DNA from: Falsibacillus albus
Lineage (GTDB): Bacteria; Bacillota; Bacilli; Bacillales; DSM-25281
DNA length: 64,000 nucleotides
Assembly (NCBI RefSeq): GCF_003668575.1
Contig: NZ_RCVZ01000002.1
Location: 248,001-312,000 of the forward strand
Direction: 5' to 3'
In this document: piece after piece, positions 42,489-51,655 of the stretch
Layout of the letters: every line of letters begins with the position of its first letter
Position numbering within the stretch: the first letter of the stretch is position 1
The notes under the pieces: model-generated
Told to the model about the DNA's origin: nothing
Seen by the model: the letters and a program-made list of their open reading frames with translations, nothing else
Database searches by the model: none
Program-made: the position numbers and the translations under genes

Positions 42489-42908
42489 GAAGGGCATCAG
42501 ATCCATCTTCTGGTTCCCTTTATTTCGGATTTCGCTTTTGACGGGCACCAGATCCTCCTTCTGCTTCCCTTCATTTCGGATTTCGCTTTTGACGGGCACC
42601 AGATCCCCCTTCTGGTTCCCTTTATTTCGGATTTCGCTTTTGACGGGCACCAGATCCCCCTTCTGGTTCCCTTCATTTCGGATTTCGCTTTTGACGGGCA
42701 CCAGATCCTCCTTCTGCTTCCCTTCATTTCGGATTTCGTTTTTGACGGGCATCAGATCCTCCTTCTGGTTCCCTTTATGTCCAATTTCGCTTTTGACGGG
42801 CATCAGATCCTCCTTCTGCTTCCCTTCATTTCGGATTTCGCTTTTGACGGGCATCAGATCCTCCTTCTGGTTCCCTTCATTTTGGATTTCGCTTTTGACG
42901 GGCAGCAG
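42489..42908. repeat. 51-bp tandem repeat, eight full units
   Basis: The landmark GACGGGCA(C/T)CAGATCC recurs at 42540, 42591, 42642, 42693, 42744, 42795 and 42846. A diverged first unit starts at 42489 and a partial ninth at 42897, all exactly 51 bp apart. Because 51 is divisible by 3, several frames stay open: on the minus strand a 17-residue unit NEGNQKEDLVPVKSEIR, on the plus strand FISDFAFDGHQILLLVP. No frame has a convincing ribosome-binding site, so I call it DNA repeat rather than gene. Confidence 0.9.
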
Positions 42909-42920
42909 TTCGGTCTCCCC

Positions 42921-42957
42921 CGACAAAAAGCAGCCAGCTGATCTTTCAGCTGGCTGC
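42921..42957 (-). terminator. Intrinsic terminator of bmrCD
   Basis: GCAGCCAGCTG (42930-42940) and CAGCTGGCTGC (42947-42957), 11-bp stem, six-nt loop, TTTTTG on the minus strand. Confidence 0.9.
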
Positions 42958-42979
42958 CATGAAATGAATGCTTTATTAT

Positions 42980-44998
42980 CTATCCTGCGAGGTCCGATTT
43001 TTTTCCTTGTTGAAGTTCGTACATTTGGTAGTATCGCCCTTTCAATGCCATTAGCTGGTCATGATTTCCCCGCTCCACAATGGTGCCTCGGTCTAATACG
43101 AGGATTTGGTCGGCATTTTTGATTGTGGAAAGCCTGTGAGCGATGATGAAGGTGGTCCTGCCTTTTTTCAGGACTTCCATCGCGTTTTGAATGATGGCCT
43201 CCGTTTCTGTGTCAATGCTCGATGTGGCTTCATCCAATATCAAGATGGCCGGGTCAAAGGCCAATGCCCTGGCAAAAGAGATAAGCTGCCGCTGACCTGA
43301 TGACAGCGTACTGCCTTTCTCAATGACCGGTTCATCGTAGCCATTTTCTAAATTCTTAAAGATCCCCTCTGCTCCTACGTCATTCAAGGCTTTTTCGACC
43401 ATTTCCCTTGTGATGCGTGGATCATCGAGGCTGACATTCGAAGCAATCGTGCCTGTGAAAAGATATGGATCCTGAAGGACGATTCCCATGTGCTCCCGGA
43501 TCGTTTGATGTGGTATATCAACGATGCTTTTTCCATCGATCGTGATGCTTCCTTTGTTGGGATCATAGAATCGGAAGAGCAGATTCATGATTGAACTCTT
43601 TCCGGACCCCGTGTGTCCCACTAAAGCTACTGTTTCGCCCTGACTTGCTTCGAAGTTGATGTCCTTAAGGACATATTCTCCTTCCTTATAGGCAAAAAAC
43701 ACGTTATCAAACACAACATTTCCTTTATACCTCTTTATTTTTTCGTCGCTTACATTGATTCCATCTTCATCAATCAAGCGAAAGACGCGTTCGCTGGCAA
43801 CGAGTGCCTGCTCCAGGTTTGCCAGCTGGTTCACGATGCCCTGAACCGGCTGGAACAAGCGGTTGATATAATCGACAAACGCGTATAGTACGCCCAAGGT
43901 TACGAAGGATTCCACCCCGATGGAGCCTCTCCCGAAATACCAAATGAACGATACAAAGGTGATATTCCTTAGAACACCGACCAGGTTATGTGAGGTCAAG
44001 GCGTTAAGGCTTAACAGTTTATTTTGAAAGGAAAAATGGGTTTCGTTGAGCTCATCGAACTCCTGTTTTGATTTTTCCTCGCGGCTGAACGCCTGGATGA
44101 TATTCATCCCTTGGATCGATTCATTGATCATCGCGTTGATTTCACTGATTTTGCTGCGGATGACGTGGTTATATTTTGAAGCATACTTTCGGTAAAACAA
44201 TATCCATACATACAAAATCGGCAAAAGAATCAAGCAGATCATGGCCAGTTTTACATCAAGGATGAATAGGGCGATGTAGATCCCGATGATATAGATCCCG
44301 CTAGTGAAGAAATTGGAGAGCACGTTTACGTAAAGTTCGCGGATCGCTTCGGTATCATTTGTGATCCTTGCCACGACTTTTCCTGCAGGCAGATTATCAA
44401 AATAGCTGATTGGCAGTCTTTGAATGTGCTGGAAGATGTCCATGCGCATTTTTTGAATGATGCGGTTGGCTGCCTTTCGCAAATAATAATGCTGGCCATA
44501 CTGGAAAAATGAAGCGAAAATCAGAAGGCCCAAATAGATGCTAAACAATTTCATCAGCCTTGGAATTTCCGGATTGTAAAACTTAAGGAGCTGATCAATA
44601 CCGAGTTTCTCAGCTTTGAATTTTTTGACGATGTTTCCTTTTGAAATCGTCAAGTAGCCATTTTTGAATTTTTTATCCCCATCGATATCGACAGGAGAAG
44701 GAACGAAAATGAAATCTCTGCCCGATTGGAAGATCCTTACCTCTTTTCCTTTCCTCTCTCCTTTTTGCAAATAATCTTCTCGCTTGTACCAATGCCCTTT
44801 ATATAGGACGGCATCTTGCCCTTTGTTGGTTTCGTACCACTTCGTTTCAATGCCGAGGATGTGATGATCGATCATCCTTTTGGCGATAAATGGACCTGCC
44901 AGCTCGGCACCGACCGAGACAGCAAGCATCAGAAGGGCTGCAATGATGACCTTTTTATATAATAATGCATAATTGAAGAGCCTTTTGCCTAATTTCAT
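42980..44998 (-). CDS. bmrD: Heterodimeric multidrug ABC exporter subunit BmrD (YheH)
   Basis: 672 aa from the ATG at 44998 (MKLGKRLFNYAL), which overlaps the bmrC stop as ATGA. Six-helix exporter domain with an unusually large insert after TM1 (about 55-140, including GHWYKREDYLQKGERKGKE), typical of this subunit. NBD: Walker A VGHTGSGKSS, signature LSSGQRQLISFARAL, Walker B LILDEATSSIDTETE with the catalytic Glu. With BmrC it forms a drug efflux pump that carries the catalytically competent half of the shared ATP sites. Confidence 0.92.
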   Translation of the reverse strand: MKLGKRLFNYALLYKKVIIAALLMLAVSVGAELAGPFIAKRMIDHHILGIETKWYETNKGQDAVLYKGHWYKREDYLQKGERKGKEVRIFQSGRDFIFVPSPVDIDGDKKFKNGYLTISKGNIVKKFKAEKLGIDQLLKFYNPEIPRLMKLFSIYLGLLIFASFFQYGQHYYLRKAANRIIQKMRMDIFQHIQRLPISYFDNLPAGKVVARITNDTEAIRELYVNVLSNFFTSGIYIIGIYIALFILDVKLAMICLILLPILYVWILFYRKYASKYNHVIRSKISEINAMINESIQGMNIIQAFSREEKSKQEFDELNETHFSFQNKLLSLNALTSHNLVGVLRNITFVSFIWYFGRGSIGVESFVTLGVLYAFVDYINRLFQPVQGIVNQLANLEQALVASERVFRLIDEDGINVSDEKIKRYKGNVVFDNVFFAYKEGEYVLKDINFEASQGETVALVGHTGSGKSSIMNLLFRFYDPNKGSITIDGKSIVDIPHQTIREHMGIVLQDPYLFTGTIASNVSLDDPRITREMVEKALNDVGAEGIFKNLENGYDEPVIEKGSTLSSGQRQLISFARALAFDPAILILDEATSSIDTETEAIIQNAMEVLKKGRTTFIIAHRLSTIKNADQILVLDRGTIVERGNHDQLMALKGRYYQMYELQQGKKSDLAG

Positions 44999-46752
44999 GC
45001 CTGCACCCCCTCCATTGCCGTTTCCTCTATTTGCTGACGAATATATTGCTCCATGTACCATCCGTCGTTTTCTACTAAATCTTGATGCGTCCCTTCTTCG
45101 ATGATCTTCCCATCATCCAATACAACGATCCAATCGGCATGCTGAACTGCAGATAATCGATGTGTCGTGATGATCGTTGTTTTCCCGGAACGCTCAGACC
45201 GGATATTCTCAATGATCTTTGTTTCTGTTTTCGCATCCACAGCAGAAAGCGAATCATCCAAAATCAAGATTTCAGGATTCTTGATCAATGCTCGTGCAAT
45301 CGAAATACGCTGCTTTTGCCCCCCGGAAAGGGCCACCCCCTTTTCTCCAACGAGCGTTTCCAGTTTATCCGGGAGCATTGACAAGTCTTTCCTGAATGCA
45401 GCCAAATCGATTGCTTTCTCAAGATCTTCTTCTCCAGCTTCAGGGTTTCCGAATAAAATATTTTCCTTTACCGACCTTGAAAATAATACGTGGTCCTGTG
45501 GGACATAGCCAATCCATGATTTTACCTGCTCTTTCGTTTGTTCCTGGATCGGGACATCCGCGATGGCCAATAATCCTTCCCCTGCAGGATACTCCCTTAG
45601 GAGCTGTTTGATCAGTGTCGTTTTCCCGCTTCCCGTTTTCCCTACAATCCCAAGAGTTTCTCCTTTTCTAAGCGTCAGGCGAAGATCCTTTAAATTGGCT
45701 GTATTCGAAGATGGATACTGGAATTTGAAATCTTTAAAATCAATGGATTCCGGATCCTTAATGACCGTTGGCCGTGAAGGATTTTGTACGTCCTCTCGAT
45801 AGTTCAATGTTTCCTGGACACGGTCCAAAGAAGCATTCCCGCGCTGCATGACATTGATCAGTTCACCGATCGCAAACATCGGCCAGATGAGCATGCCCAG
45901 ATATACGTTAAAAGAGACCAAATCCCCCAAGGTAAGCACCTGGTGAAAGACAAGATATGCCCCATATCCAAGTCCGATCATATAACTCACGCCCACAAGC
46001 GTTTTGATGGTCGGATCAAATAATGAATCAATTTTGGCCACCGCCAGGTTTTTCTTGAATACATCCTCTGTCATTTCTTCAAATTTCTTCTCATCCGCAC
46101 GCTCCTGGACATAGGCGCGGATGACCCGGACACCGGCAATCGACTCAAGCACCTTGTCATTCAGATCCCCAAAGGCATCCTGTGCACTCATGAAGCGCTT
46201 ATGAATTCTGGCTCCATAAATTTTCATGAGGATTGCCATGATCGGGAGCGGCAGAATTGAGGCAAAAGTCAGCTTCCAGCTGATAAAGAATCCCATTGTG
46301 CAGAGGATCGTCAGCATAAAGATGCTGGAATCGATCAACGTAAGGATGCCGAAGCCTGTTGTAACCGAAACAGCCTTAAGGTCATTCGTGGCCCTTGCCA
46401 TCAAATCACCTGTGCGGTTTTTCTCATAAAATGTGGGCGTCATTTTCAGGAAATGGCCCATCAGACTGCCGCGCAGCTTTCTTTCGATTAAGAACGCACC
46501 GCCAAACAACAAGTATTGCCAATAATATGTGATGCTGTAGGATGTGACCGCAATCGCCGTCAAATAAAGAATATATTTATATATTCCACCCAAGGTCAGC
46601 GTCCCGAGGTGGATATCATCAATGGCCATTCCGACAAGCTTTGGCGGGAGGACATCGAAAACACCGACAATCGTCAATAAAACAACGGCAATCGTGTACC
46701 GCTTCCAATTTTCTTTAAAGAACCAGCTCAATTTCCATAATACACTAAACAT
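44995..46752 (-). CDS. bmrC: Heterodimeric multidrug ABC exporter subunit BmrC (YheI)
   Basis: 585 aa, the length I recall for B. subtilis BmrC. Six-helix exporter domain (about 15-310), then NBD with Walker A VGKTGSGKTT, signature VALSGGQKQRIS and Walker B LILDDSLSAVDAKTE. Asp stands where the catalytic Glu should follow the Walker B Asp, the degenerate-site signature of BmrC. First structural gene of the operon; a two-peptide attenuator leader precedes it. Confidence 0.92.
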   Translation of the reverse strand: MFSVLWKLSWFFKENWKRYTIAVVLLTIVGVFDVLPPKLVGMAIDDIHLGTLTLGGIYKYILYLTAIAVTSYSITYYWQYLLFGGAFLIERKLRGSLMGHFLKMTPTFYEKNRTGDLMARATNDLKAVSVTTGFGILTLIDSSIFMLTILCTMGFFISWKLTFASILPLPIMAILMKIYGARIHKRFMSAQDAFGDLNDKVLESIAGVRVIRAYVQERADEKKFEEMTEDVFKKNLAVAKIDSLFDPTIKTLVGVSYMIGLGYGAYLVFHQVLTLGDLVSFNVYLGMLIWPMFAIGELINVMQRGNASLDRVQETLNYREDVQNPSRPTVIKDPESIDFKDFKFQYPSSNTANLKDLRLTLRKGETLGIVGKTGSGKTTLIKQLLREYPAGEGLLAIADVPIQEQTKEQVKSWIGYVPQDHVLFSRSVKENILFGNPEAGEEDLEKAIDLAAFRKDLSMLPDKLETLVGEKGVALSGGQKQRISIARALIKNPEILILDDSLSAVDAKTETKIIENIRSERSGKTTIITTHRLSAVQHADWIVVLDDGKIIEEGTHQDLVENDGWYMEQYIRQQIEETAMEGVQA

Positions 46753-46780
46753 TCACTATTCCCCCTTTTCTTCTTCTTCG

Positions 46781-46840
46781 CTATCCGCTATCTGGATCCG
46801 CAGCCCATGAAATCATCCATTTTCCTTTTGTATTTTTCAT
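46781..46840 (-). CDS. Second short leader peptide upstream of bmrC
   Basis: 19 aa (MKNTKGKWMISWAADPDSG) with a strong TTTTGGAGGTATTCAG ribosome-binding site. It stops 28 nt before the bmrC ATG. It lies after the attenuator hairpins, so its translation would happen only on read-through transcripts. Confidence 0.6.
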   Translation of the reverse strand: MKNTKGKWMISWAADPDSG

Positions 46841-46867
46841 CTGAATACCTCCAAAAATTTTTTTATA

Positions 46868-46923
46868 AAAAGGGCATTGCCCGATTTAACATAAATAAGG
46901 CATACCGCGCAATGCAGTATGCC
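46868..46923 (-). promoter_or_regulatory. Attenuator hairpins in the bmrCD leader
   Basis: Minus strand: first hairpin GGCATACTGC/GCGGTATGCC (46899-46923). A later short GGGC/GCCC hairpin (46872-46882) is followed by TTTTTAT. GCATTGC of the first can instead pair with GCAATGC of the second, so the two folds exclude each other, as in a translation-coupled attenuator. Confidence 0.65.
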
Positions 46924-46990
46924 TGGAAAAAAGCATAATAAAAGCACAGATTAAAAGATTCAACCCATGCTTTGTGAACTGGAGAAAAAA

Positions 46991-47071
46991 TTAAATTTGA
47001 GCGTTCCCAGGATAGGTCGAAAAGATATGGAGTTGTTTTCTGATCAATTTGCTTCCAACAATATAGTTCAT
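46991..47071 (-). CDS. BmrB-type leader peptide
   Basis: 26 aa (MNYIVGSKLIRKQLHIF...NAQI) with a near-perfect ribosome-binding site (AAAGGAGGTCATTAAG). It is the first cistron of the bmr transcript. In B. subtilis the BmrB leader peptide senses slowed ribosomes and controls read-through into bmrCD; this peptide has no obvious sequence link to it but the same place. A length of 26 codons is short compared with BmrB (about 54). Confidence 0.65.
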   Translation of the reverse strand: MNYIVGSKLIRKQLHIFSTYPGNAQI

Positions 47072-47241
47072 CTTAATGACCTCCTTTGGTTAAAATTTCT
47101 ATTTTACTACTCAAACAGATTAACACCTTCACAATATTAAGTCAATTTAAATTTAGAAAATTCTTTCGATTGTTGATAATACATGTTATGACACCAATTC
47201 AACAATATTCATAGACTTCTTTCCTATTTTTTTGGTGCAGC

Positions 47242-47279
47242 GTTGATTCCCATGGACTGATGCCCGCTTTCCAAGGGGA
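47242..47279 (+). repeat. GTTGATT-type repeat, 5' fragment (copy G)
   Basis: GTTGATTCCCATGGACTGAT then GCCCGCTTTCCAAGGGG ends abruptly 5 nt before the stop codon of the MFS gene. Confidence 0.65.
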
Positions 47280-47283
47280 CGGT

Positions 47284-48561
47284 TTATACGGAAGATGGTG
47301 CCGATTGATTGATCGGCTGCTTCTTATCTTCAGCGAATTTTGGGAGCACGATCAAATAAAATATCCCGACGATCATGAGACATCCCCCGACTATCCAATA
47401 AAGCATTTCTACAGAAAGGAATGCAGGGAAACTAAAGGCAATGAATCCAAGGGTCGCTGATTGTGAAACCATCATAAGCGGACTGACCCACCCTTGTACC
47501 CTGCCCATCATTTTCGCATCGACCACACTCGGAACCCAGCCGCCGATTCCGATATTGGCAAATGGAATTCCAAATGCAGATAAAAATACAAGAATCAAAA
47601 AGACAACCGTGTTGGACGTAAATGAACACGCAACCGTAAATCCTCCGGAAACCAACAAGCCGATGACGATCAACTGATAAAATTTTATTTTTTGTACGAT
47701 CACGGATGCGATCACACCACCGATCAACGCCCCTAATCCGAACATTGCTCCAAGGATGATCGAGAACTCTTCATACGTTTGCGGCGCAAGCTTATATTTT
47801 AAAATGAACACGGGCATCACTGAAAATCCGCCGTTTACAACACCAAATACAAAAAATCCAACGATCAAAGAGAGCAGAAGCTTATGCTTTAAGATGTAAA
47901 CCATCCCTGCCTTGAAATCTTTCAACACGAACTTCGGATTTAAATCCTTCCATGTATGCGGTCCATTCGGGAGCTTTGCTTCATTTGAGATGGTACATGC
48001 TTTGATAAGGAGTGCACTCGCCACAAAAGTGACCCCATCGATCAAAATGGCCCCATAAATGCCCACAAGCCAATAAGCAAGGATCCCCAGGCCATTACCC
48101 ACGAGCATGAAAACACTCATGACCAACTGATTCAATCCTGCAGAGGTAGCATAGTCATCCTTATTTAAGACTCCTTGGAGGATTCCCGATTCTGCCGGGA
48201 AGAAAAACTTCTGGACTCCACTCCGTAAGAATAGGACTGCAAAAATCACCGGCATCCACCCGGTCCAGATCGCGAACAATAATATTATGGACAGCGCAGC
48301 ACAGATAGCATCGCAGTAATACGCGACCTTTTGACGATCCAAACGGTCAGCCACTACACCGACAAGGAAAAAAACAGCGAGGGTCGGAAGAGAATACATG
48401 AGTTCCGTAATCGACGCATACATAGGCTGGCTCGAAAACCGGTCCAGTAAATAAAACATGAAGGCAGTGACCCCGATGATGCTTCCCATTTGCGAAGTGA
48501 ACGTGGCTAGAAATAACTTTACGAACGTTTTGTTTTTAAATATCCCCAAAAATTTCTTCAT
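47284..48561 (-). CDS. Major facilitator superfamily transporter
   Basis: 425 aa from the ATG at 48561 (MKKFLGIFKNKTF), after AAGGGGAATCTGT; the frame extends upstream without signals. About 11-12 hydrophobic helices with the MFS loop motif FLVGVVADRLDRQKVAYYCD (cut: GVVADRLDRQK) between TM2 and TM3. Resembles the MFS_3/enterobactin-exporter-like drug efflux group (as YfiS or MdrA types). Substrate unknown. Repeat copy G abuts its end; I see no terminator. Confidence 0.78.
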   Translation of the reverse strand: MKKFLGIFKNKTFVKLFLATFTSQMGSIIGVTAFMFYLLDRFSSQPMYASITELMYSLPTLAVFFLVGVVADRLDRQKVAYYCDAICAALSIILLFAIWTGWMPVIFAVLFLRSGVQKFFFPAESGILQGVLNKDDYATSAGLNQLVMSVFMLVGNGLGILAYWLVGIYGAILIDGVTFVASALLIKACTISNEAKLPNGPHTWKDLNPKFVLKDFKAGMVYILKHKLLLSLIVGFFVFGVVNGGFSVMPVFILKYKLAPQTYEEFSIILGAMFGLGALIGGVIASVIVQKIKFYQLIVIGLLVSGGFTVACSFTSNTVVFLILVFLSAFGIPFANIGIGGWVPSVVDAKMMGRVQGWVSPLMMVSQSATLGFIAFSFPAFLSVEMLYWIVGGCLMIVGIFYLIVLPKFAEDKKQPINQSAPSSV

Positions 48562-48738
48562 ACAGATTCCCCTTACGTTTATTGATACTTTTATTATATT
48601 TGTCTCATTAAAACAGGTAGAGAGTCGGGTGGAGGTTTCTTCCTCCGCCTTCAGGCTGATATTTTTTTCCATATTTTTTTAGATTCTCTGTGCAATTGGG
48701 AATACCTGCTATCATCAGATTTTTTAAATAACGTAAAG

Positions 48739-48763
48739 GTTTATGAATCACCACCTCGGGTAA
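48739..48763 (+). promoter_or_regulatory. Predicted SigB promoter
   Basis: GTTTAT (48739-48744), 13-bp spacer, GGGTAA (48758-48763) fits the SigB pattern GTTTAA-N12-14-GGGTAT. It points at the two small membrane protein genes that follow. Confidence 0.6.
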
Positions 48764-48833
48764 ATATACTCTAACCGGTTTAGTAGAGAATTCTCTTCTT
48801 ATATTAACTTTACTTATAAGAGGTGTTTCAGCA

Positions 48834-48905
48834 ATGATAAGAACAATACTTATGATAATTGGTGCAATCGTCGTTATTGGCTGGTTGGTCAATGCCCTAA
48901 TGTAA
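48834..48905 (+). CDS. 23-aa hydrophobic microprotein
   Basis: MIRTILMIIGAIVVIGWLVN then ALM: a single membrane helix with an Arg at the start. AAGAGGTG lies 8 nt before the ATG. It is followed after 31 nt by another small membrane protein gene, and a SigB-type promoter stands upstream. No family recognised. Confidence 0.6.
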   Translation: MIRTILMIIGAIVVIGWLVNALM

Positions 48906-48936
48906 ACTTATTCACTATTAAAACGAGGTGATAATA

Positions 48937-49086
48937 ATGGATGAACATAAGCATGTCGAAGTAAAACGTGAAGAAAAAACCGATAATAGTATGGTTGGAG
49001 CGACAGTAGTAAAATATGTGGCATATCTCATTATTTTCTTCGGAATCATCTGGTTTCTCATTCACTATATTTTGCCGATGTTCTAA
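48937..49086 (+). CDS. 49-aa membrane protein with charged head
   Basis: A charged N-terminal half (MDEHKHVEVKREEKTDNS) is followed by one hydrophobic helix (VVKYVAYLIIFFGIIWFLIH). The ribosome-binding site is AACGAGGTGATAATA. It shares a transcript with the 23-aa gene and ends at a strong terminator. Unknown function; general-stress expression inferred from the promoter. Confidence 0.65.
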   Translation: MDEHKHVEVKREEKTDNSMVGATVVKYVAYLIIFFGIIWFLIHYILPMF

Positions 49087-49090
49087 AAGC

Positions 49091-49121
49091 AGATGCCCTC
49101 TTGAAAAGGGCATCTTTTTTT
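49091..49121 (+). terminator. Intrinsic terminator
   Basis: AGATGCCCT and AGGGCATCT arms, loop of about 7 nt, eight T. Confidence 0.9.
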
Positions 49122-49137
49122 GTTTAAAGAGGCTCTA

Positions 49138-49213
49138 TGTGATTTCTGCTGCAGGATGCTTTGCTTTCTGAGCGGTAAGGTTTAAGCCTCCGGAGTCTAC
49201 TCTTAAAACAGCA
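49138..49213 (+). repeat. GTTGATT-type repeat, degraded short copy (H)
   Basis: TGTGATTTCTGCTGCAGGAT and GCTTTGCTTTCTGAG match the left part and CTCCGGAGTCTACTC the right part; the middle is deleted. Confidence 0.5.
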
Positions 49214-49330
49214 AGTTTAAGGAAACAGCTTATCTAAGTGGACCTGTTGAACAGTCCCTTTTAATTTCATTGCAACCATTTTCCTGGTAAGAGCTAACAT
49301 CAATAATAAGTTTTTAAATAGCCCCCAAAT

Positions 49331-49368
49331 AAAAAAGCAATCGAGGAATATCCTCGATTGCCTTTTTG
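49331..49368 (-). terminator. Intrinsic terminator of the PBP gene
   Basis: GCAATCGAGGA and TCCTCGATTGC form an 11-bp stem with a T run on the minus strand. Confidence 0.9.
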
Positions 49369-49371
49369 TTT

Positions 49372-51432
49372 TTAATGCTTATTGCCTTTCCCGTGTCCAT
49401 GACCTTTCAAAAGGTCCTTCCATCTCTTTTTCGCTTCATCTAATTGTTTTTTCCATTCCTTTGTTTTTTCTTTTAATTTTCCTTCAATGCTTTGTTTTTG
49501 TTCCGCTTCCTTCTTCTTGCGTTCCTGTTCCAAAGAATAGTTGACGGATTTAACATCAAAGTCCTTTGTTTCCACATGTGGAATGGCGCTTTCCATGACG
49601 GCTTTGAAGACAGGTACGACGCCATTTTCACTGAGACCGGTTAAATAATGGTTTTTATCAGTATGATCATACCCCATCCAAACGGCTCCGACTAGATTTG
49701 GCGTATATCCGACGAACCATTGATCCATCGTTCCATTCCGTGTACCGCTGACTTGGGTTGATCCAGTCTTGCCGGCAATCGGATGGCCAGGGATTTGTGC
49801 TTTACTTCCAGTACCTGTTTCAACAACATTGAGCATCATGGACGTCATCTGATCGGCCACTTTCTTACTCATGACATCTGTCTCTTTTTTCTTCCACTTC
49901 ATGATCACATCGCCGGTCGGTCCAACGATTTTGGTAATGATGTGGCTGTCCTCACGCTTCCCGTCATTTGGGAAGGCAGAAAATGCTTCTGCCATTTCCT
50001 GCGGAGAAACTCCTTTGTGGATATTCCCCAATGCGAGGCCGAGCTGACGATCATCCTTTGTCAAAGGGATCCCGAATTTTTTAACGGAATCCATCCCTTT
50101 CTGAATGCCAATTTCATTCAGCAGCCATACGGCAGGCACGTTGATCGATTCTTCCAAAGCTTTATACATCGGGACTTCACCCAAGTATTTATCATTATAG
50201 TTGGAAGGAGAGTAACCCCCGTTGAATTCCATTTTTTCATCTTTCAATGGCGACATAGCCGTGTATCCTTCTTGTACAGCTGGCGTATAGACGGCCAGGG
50301 GCTTCATGATCGAACCTGGCTGTCTGGCGAGGCTGGTAGCTCGGTTAAACCCTCTGAATGTATGATCCCCTCTTCCGCCGACAAGCCCTCTGATACCGCC
50401 TGTTGTTGGATCGATCAGGATTGCTGAACTTTGAACCATTTGATCAGGCTTGCCTTGCGGGAATAATGAATCCCTTTGATATACCTTTTCCAAGGATGCC
50501 TGGATATTTTGATCCATCGTCGTATATATTTTATATCCTTTTGTCAATATATCATCCTGCGAAAGGCCGTATTTGTTAATGGCTTCATTTAATACGGCAT
50601 CCACATAGGAAGGATATTTATTTTTCAGCGGATCCCCGCCTTTATCCTCCAGGGTGATTTTCTCGCTTTTTGCTTCCTTGTATTCAGCAGAGCTGATCAT
50701 TTTATACTTCTTCATTTGTCCAAGTACGACATTTCTTCTCTGGATGGCTTTATCATAATGCTCATATGGATTCAATGCAGATGGCGCACGGATCAATCCC
50801 GCCAGCATCGCTGCTTCACTGATTGATACATCCTTTACGTCTTTGCCGAAGTATTTATGGGAGGCATTTTGAACACCCCATGCACCGTGGCCGAAGTAAA
50901 TCTGATTCAAATACATTTGTAAAATTTCATCTTTGCTATACTGCTTTTCTATTTCAGCAGCCAAAAAGAGTTCTTGTATCTTTCTTTTATACGTCCTTTC
51001 TGGTGAAAGGAGCGCATTCTTCGTCAACTGCTGGGTAATCGTACTTCCTCCGGCTACAACATGCCCGGCAAAAAGATTTGAGACGAACGCCCTTGCCATC
51101 CCTTTGAGGTCAAAACCACCGTGCTCATAAAAGCGGTGATCTTCAATGGCCACGACAGCATCCTTCATTCGATCAGGGATATTATTGATATCCACCCCTT
51201 CCGTCCGATTGGCCGTCACCTTGCTGGCTTCATCTCCGTCTTTGTCATAAATGACGGTTGACTGGGATAATCCTTTCTTTAAATCTTCCACATTTGCGTT
51301 GCTTGCAAAATAAGCAAAGAAGCCGATGAAGGCTAAAACTAATATTGAAAATAATAAGATCAAAATCTGATTCATATGCTTTCGTTTCCAAAACTTTTTA
51401 AAGGCAAGCATATACTGTTTGATTTTTCCCAT
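49372..51432 (-). CDS. Class A penicillin-binding protein (transglycosylase/transpeptidase)
   Basis: 686 aa. Short cytoplasmic head, membrane anchor (about 21-43), GT51 glycosyltransferase with catalytic E97 (AIEDHRFYEHGG), GGSTITQQLTKN and the RKIQELFLAAEIE segment. Transpeptidase domain with S374-x-x-K377 (QPGSIMKP), SIN (429-431) and KTG (555-557). A Lys-rich, His/Gly-ended tail (GHGHGKGNKH) follows. All catalytic residues are intact. It polymerises and cross-links peptidoglycan outside the membrane. Resembles PbpF-type enzymes, but I do not assign a symbol. Monocistronic. Confidence 0.9.
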   Translation of the reverse strand: MGKIKQYMLAFKKFWKRKHMNQILILLFSILVLAFIGFFAYFASNANVEDLKKGLSQSTVIYDKDGDEASKVTANRTEGVDINNIPDRMKDAVVAIEDHRFYEHGGFDLKGMARAFVSNLFAGHVVAGGSTITQQLTKNALLSPERTYKRKIQELFLAAEIEKQYSKDEILQMYLNQIYFGHGAWGVQNASHKYFGKDVKDVSISEAAMLAGLIRAPSALNPYEHYDKAIQRRNVVLGQMKKYKMISSAEYKEAKSEKITLEDKGGDPLKNKYPSYVDAVLNEAINKYGLSQDDILTKGYKIYTTMDQNIQASLEKVYQRDSLFPQGKPDQMVQSSAILIDPTTGGIRGLVGGRGDHTFRGFNRATSLARQPGSIMKPLAVYTPAVQEGYTAMSPLKDEKMEFNGGYSPSNYNDKYLGEVPMYKALEESINVPAVWLLNEIGIQKGMDSVKKFGIPLTKDDRQLGLALGNIHKGVSPQEMAEAFSAFPNDGKREDSHIITKIVGPTGDVIMKWKKKETDVMSKKVADQMTSMMLNVVETGTGSKAQIPGHPIAGKTGSTQVSGTRNGTMDQWFVGYTPNLVGAVWMGYDHTDKNHYLTGLSENGVVPVFKAVMESAIPHVETKDFDVKSVNYSLEQERKKKEAEQKQSIEGKLKEKTKEWKKQLDEAKKRWKDLLKGHGHGKGNKH

Positions 51433-51655
51433 GTTAGACTACCTGCTTTCCTTTCAATGTACCATTATTTTCTTACTAATTGGACCAGTTATACTTACCC
51501 TTTTTAACAAACTGATAATCGCGTATGTACAAAAAAGGTTGACTGATCATGCTAAGTTTATAAGATATAACAAATTAATCGATTTGGCAAAACACTAAAA
51601 TATTCTAAGGATATTTTTGTAAAGTTTCTTACTGTTGGGTCAAATGTTCAGTAGG

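Noticed and set aside
42489-42908. CRISPR array
   Set aside because: The units are contiguous 51-bp copies without unique spacers, and there are no cas genes in the window.
42444-42941. 165-codon plus-strand frame with a DFAFDGHQI repeat
   Set aside because: A by-product of the 51-bp tandem repeat; other frames on both strands are equally open and no start signal exists.
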